Below the pieces are notes generated by a model, which saw nothing but the letters and a program-made list of their open reading frames with translations, was not told the origin of the DNA and did no database searches. 15,351 nt of DNA from Sphaerochaeta sp. UBA5849 (lineage in GTDB: Bacteria; Spirochaetota; Spirochaetia; Sphaerochaetales; Sphaerochaetaceae): the NCBI GenBank assembly GCA_002432715.1, contig DJGJ01000029.1, forward strand, positions 70,349 through 85,699, written 5' to 3'. Shown here piece after piece: positions 14,178 to 15,351 of the stretch. The position numbers and the translations under genes were made by a program. Numbering within the stretch: the stretch's first letter is position 1; every line of letters starts with the position of its first letter.

Positions 14178-14189
14178 ATTGTATACAAT
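14178..14189. promoter_or_regulatory. FadR/GntR-type operator 2 (ATTGTATACAAT)
   Basis: A perfect 12-bp palindrome ending 11 bases before the -24 element of the sigma54 promoter. A bound repressor here could hinder the looping activator or the polymerase. Confidence 0.6.
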
Positions 14190-14198
14190 ATAATAAAG

Positions 14199-14215
14199 TT
14201 GGCACGCAAGTTGCC
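14199..14215 (+). promoter_or_regulatory. Sigma54 (-24/-12) promoter
   Basis: TTGGCACG, CAAG, TTGCC: conserved GG (14201-14202) and GC (14213-14214) are separated by exactly ten bases, as required. It is near the consensus. Transcription should begin around 14226, about 49 bases before the ATG of the PdxA-like gene. Confidence 0.92.
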
Positions 14216-14274
14216 CTATCGTTGGTACGGGCTCACTCTGTTTGCGCCCTGTCTGTTTGAAAAGGGAGTCTTTC

Positions 14275-15279
14275 ATGAATAAACCTATATTGGGAATTTT
14301 GATTGGGGACGGAGCTGGAGTAGGCCCGGAGATCATTGCAAAGCTTGCAGTGCAGAATTTTTTTGCCGCCTATTGCAGACCTGTCATCATAGGAGACATA
14401 CGAATCCTTGAGCGTGCATTTGGTGTCATTGGTTCCTCCGTACCCTTGCAAATGGTTTCTGATATCGACCAGATTGATTGGAACGGTAATTTGGCTGTTC
14501 TTGACCAACACGATCAGGATCCCCAAAAGGTTGTGTTTGGACAGCTGACCATTGAAGCAGGAAAAGCAAACCTGCATGGATTGAAACTTGGTGTTGAGCT
14601 CTATAAGGCCAAAAAAATTGAAGGCTTCTGCTTCGCTCCCTTCAACAAGGCAGGCATGAGGGAAGCCGGATGTGAGCTGGAAAGCGAACATCACTATCTT
14701 GCCCAGCTCTTCAACCATACCGAACCCTTTGGGGAGATCAACGTGCTTGGGGACCTGTGGACCACCAGAACCACCAGCCATATCCCGATTGCCGAAGTCA
14801 GCAAGAACCTCACCGATGATAGAATCCTTCGTGCAGTGCGACTGGCAGACGCATCCCTGAAGAACAGCGGCATTGCAAAGCCCCGGCTTGCACTGGCTGC
14901 CCTGAACCCCCATGCCGGCGAGCATGGCCTGTGCGGGCGTGAGGAAATTGATGTCATTGAACCCGCTATTGCCAAGGCAAGAGAGATGGGGATCGATGCA
15001 TCCGGTCCCTATCCCAGTGATATCACCTTCATCAAGGCCTTCCGCGGAGAGTTCGATGGAGTGGTGACAATGTATCACGACCAGGGCCAGATTGCCCTGA
15101 AACTGCGCGGCTTCGATGAAGGCATCACCATTGCCGGTGGACTCCCCGCCCCCATAGTGACGTGTGCCCATGGTACGGCCTATGATATTGCAGGGAAGGG
15201 CATCGTGAAGACCAGTGCATTCGAGAATGCAGTCAAGATGGCTTCCCGCATGGCTGTCCACCTGCAGAAGCAGGCTTGA
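14275..15279 (+). CDS. pdxA: PdxA-family 4-phospho-acid-sugar dehydrogenase (PdxA2-like)
   Basis: A 334-residue protein of normal PdxA length. It has the N-terminal nucleotide motif GDGAGVGPEI (family usually GDPAGIGPEI). Metal-ligand histidines lie in TSHIP (H169), NPHAGE (H213) and YHDQG (H268), in the same order as in E. coli PdxA. Genuine PdxA oxidises 4-phosphohydroxy-L-threonine in vitamin B6 synthesis. The PdxA2 branch oxidises 4-phospho-D-threonate or -erythronate in acid sugar use, usually beside a DUF1537 kinase. The YHDQGQIALK variant, the altered first loop, and control by a sigma54 promoter plus catabolic-type operators favour PdxA2. The ATG at 14275 has AGGGAG 6 bases upstream. 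It is the first gene of an operon that continues past the window after a 14-base gap. Family membership is sure; substrate is inferred. Confidence 0.9.
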   Translation: MNKPILGILIGDGAGVGPEIIAKLAVQNFFAAYCRPVIIGDIRILERAFGVIGSSVPLQMVSDIDQIDWNGNLAVLDQHDQDPQKVVFGQLTIEAGKANLHGLKLGVELYKAKKIEGFCFAPFNKAGMREAGCELESEHHYLAQLFNHTEPFGEINVLGDLWTTRTTSHIPIAEVSKNLTDDRILRAVRLADASLKNSGIAKPRLALAALNPHAGEHGLCGREEIDVIEPAIAKAREMGIDASGPYPSDITFIKAFRGEFDGVVTMYHDQGQIALKLRGFDEGITIAGGLPAPIVTCAHGTAYDIAGKGIVKTSAFENAVKMASRMAVHLQKQA

Positions 15280-15293
15280 GGAGCTAGGAGAAT

Positions 15294-15351
15294 ATGCAGA
15301 CAAAAAAAATTACAAGCAAGATGTTAATCCCGATAGTGGTGTCAGTCCGTA
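15294..15351 (+). CDS. Start of an unidentified gene, 3'-truncated
   Basis: The ATG at 15294 has an AGGAG ribosome binding site about 5 bases upstream, 14 bases after the PdxA-like stop codon. The first 19 codons read MQTKKITSKMLIPIVVSVR: a basic start then a hydrophobic run, which could open a membrane helix or signal anchor, consistent with a transporter or sensor. It does not look like the start of a DUF1537 kinase. Too short to identify; operon membership with the PdxA-like gene is likely. Confidence 0.5.
   Translation, partial: MQTKKITSKMLIPIVVSVR

Noticed and set aside
14233..15303. Minus-strand open frame of about 356 codons opposite the PdxA-like gene
   Set aside because: It shadows a fully recognisable PdxA protein, and its translation looks like random composition rich in Cys, His and Gly.

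Overview
The window looks like a piece of a bacterial chromosome of moderate GC content, with AT-rich intergenic regions that carry sigma70-type promoters and intrinsic terminators. It contains no tRNA, rRNA, CRISPR array or insertion sequence. The gene content suggests a free-living, sugar-using anaerobe. It includes a WrbA-like flavodoxin, ROK and FadR-type GntR regulators, HtpG, an MscS channel, and a PrpR-type sigma54 activator beside a PdxA2-like dehydrogenase. My best guess is a spirochaete of the Sphaerochaeta type, but this rests on overall impression and not on a marker gene.

Layout. Positions 1-847 hold the 3' part of a ParB/sulfiredoxin-fold protein, which converges on a minus-strand pair: a lone ABC ATPase followed by a flavodoxin-like protein (1547-2329, 886-1476). 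Two paralogous GntR/FCD regulators follow on the minus strand (2388-3143 and 3806-4546). They are separated by a decayed HAD-IIB phosphatase remnant (3422-3755). An AT-rich stretch on the plus strand then carries three small exported proteins (5071-5604, 5964-6536, 6662-7186), apparently distant paralogues, each with its own candidate promoter. An intrinsic terminator about 205 bases past the third gene raises the possibility of a small RNA. A ROK-family repressor with a degenerate sugar-kinase site (7394-8554, minus) is divergent from htpG (8657-10540), followed by mscS (10642-11529). The tail of mscS overlaps an unrecognised membrane-anchored protein on the minus strand (11504-12040).

The right end is the most coherent unit. 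A PrpR_N-PAS-AAA+-Fis sigma54 activator (12116-13993) is followed by a 281-base intergenic region. That region contains a near-perfect -24/-12 promoter (14199-14215), a cluster of half-sites at an enhancer-like distance, and two perfect palindromes of the FadR/GntR type with a GTATAC core. Next come a PdxA2-like dehydrogenase gene (14275-15279) and the first codons of another gene. A GTATAC-core site also lies just downstream of the predicted start of transcription of the second GntR gene. I infer that the last operon handles a four-carbon acid sugar phosphate (threonate/erythronate type). It would be activated by the adjacent sigma54 regulator and possibly repressed by a FadR-type protein, for which the 3806-4546 gene is a candidate. 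That wiring is inference; the sites themselves are directly visible.
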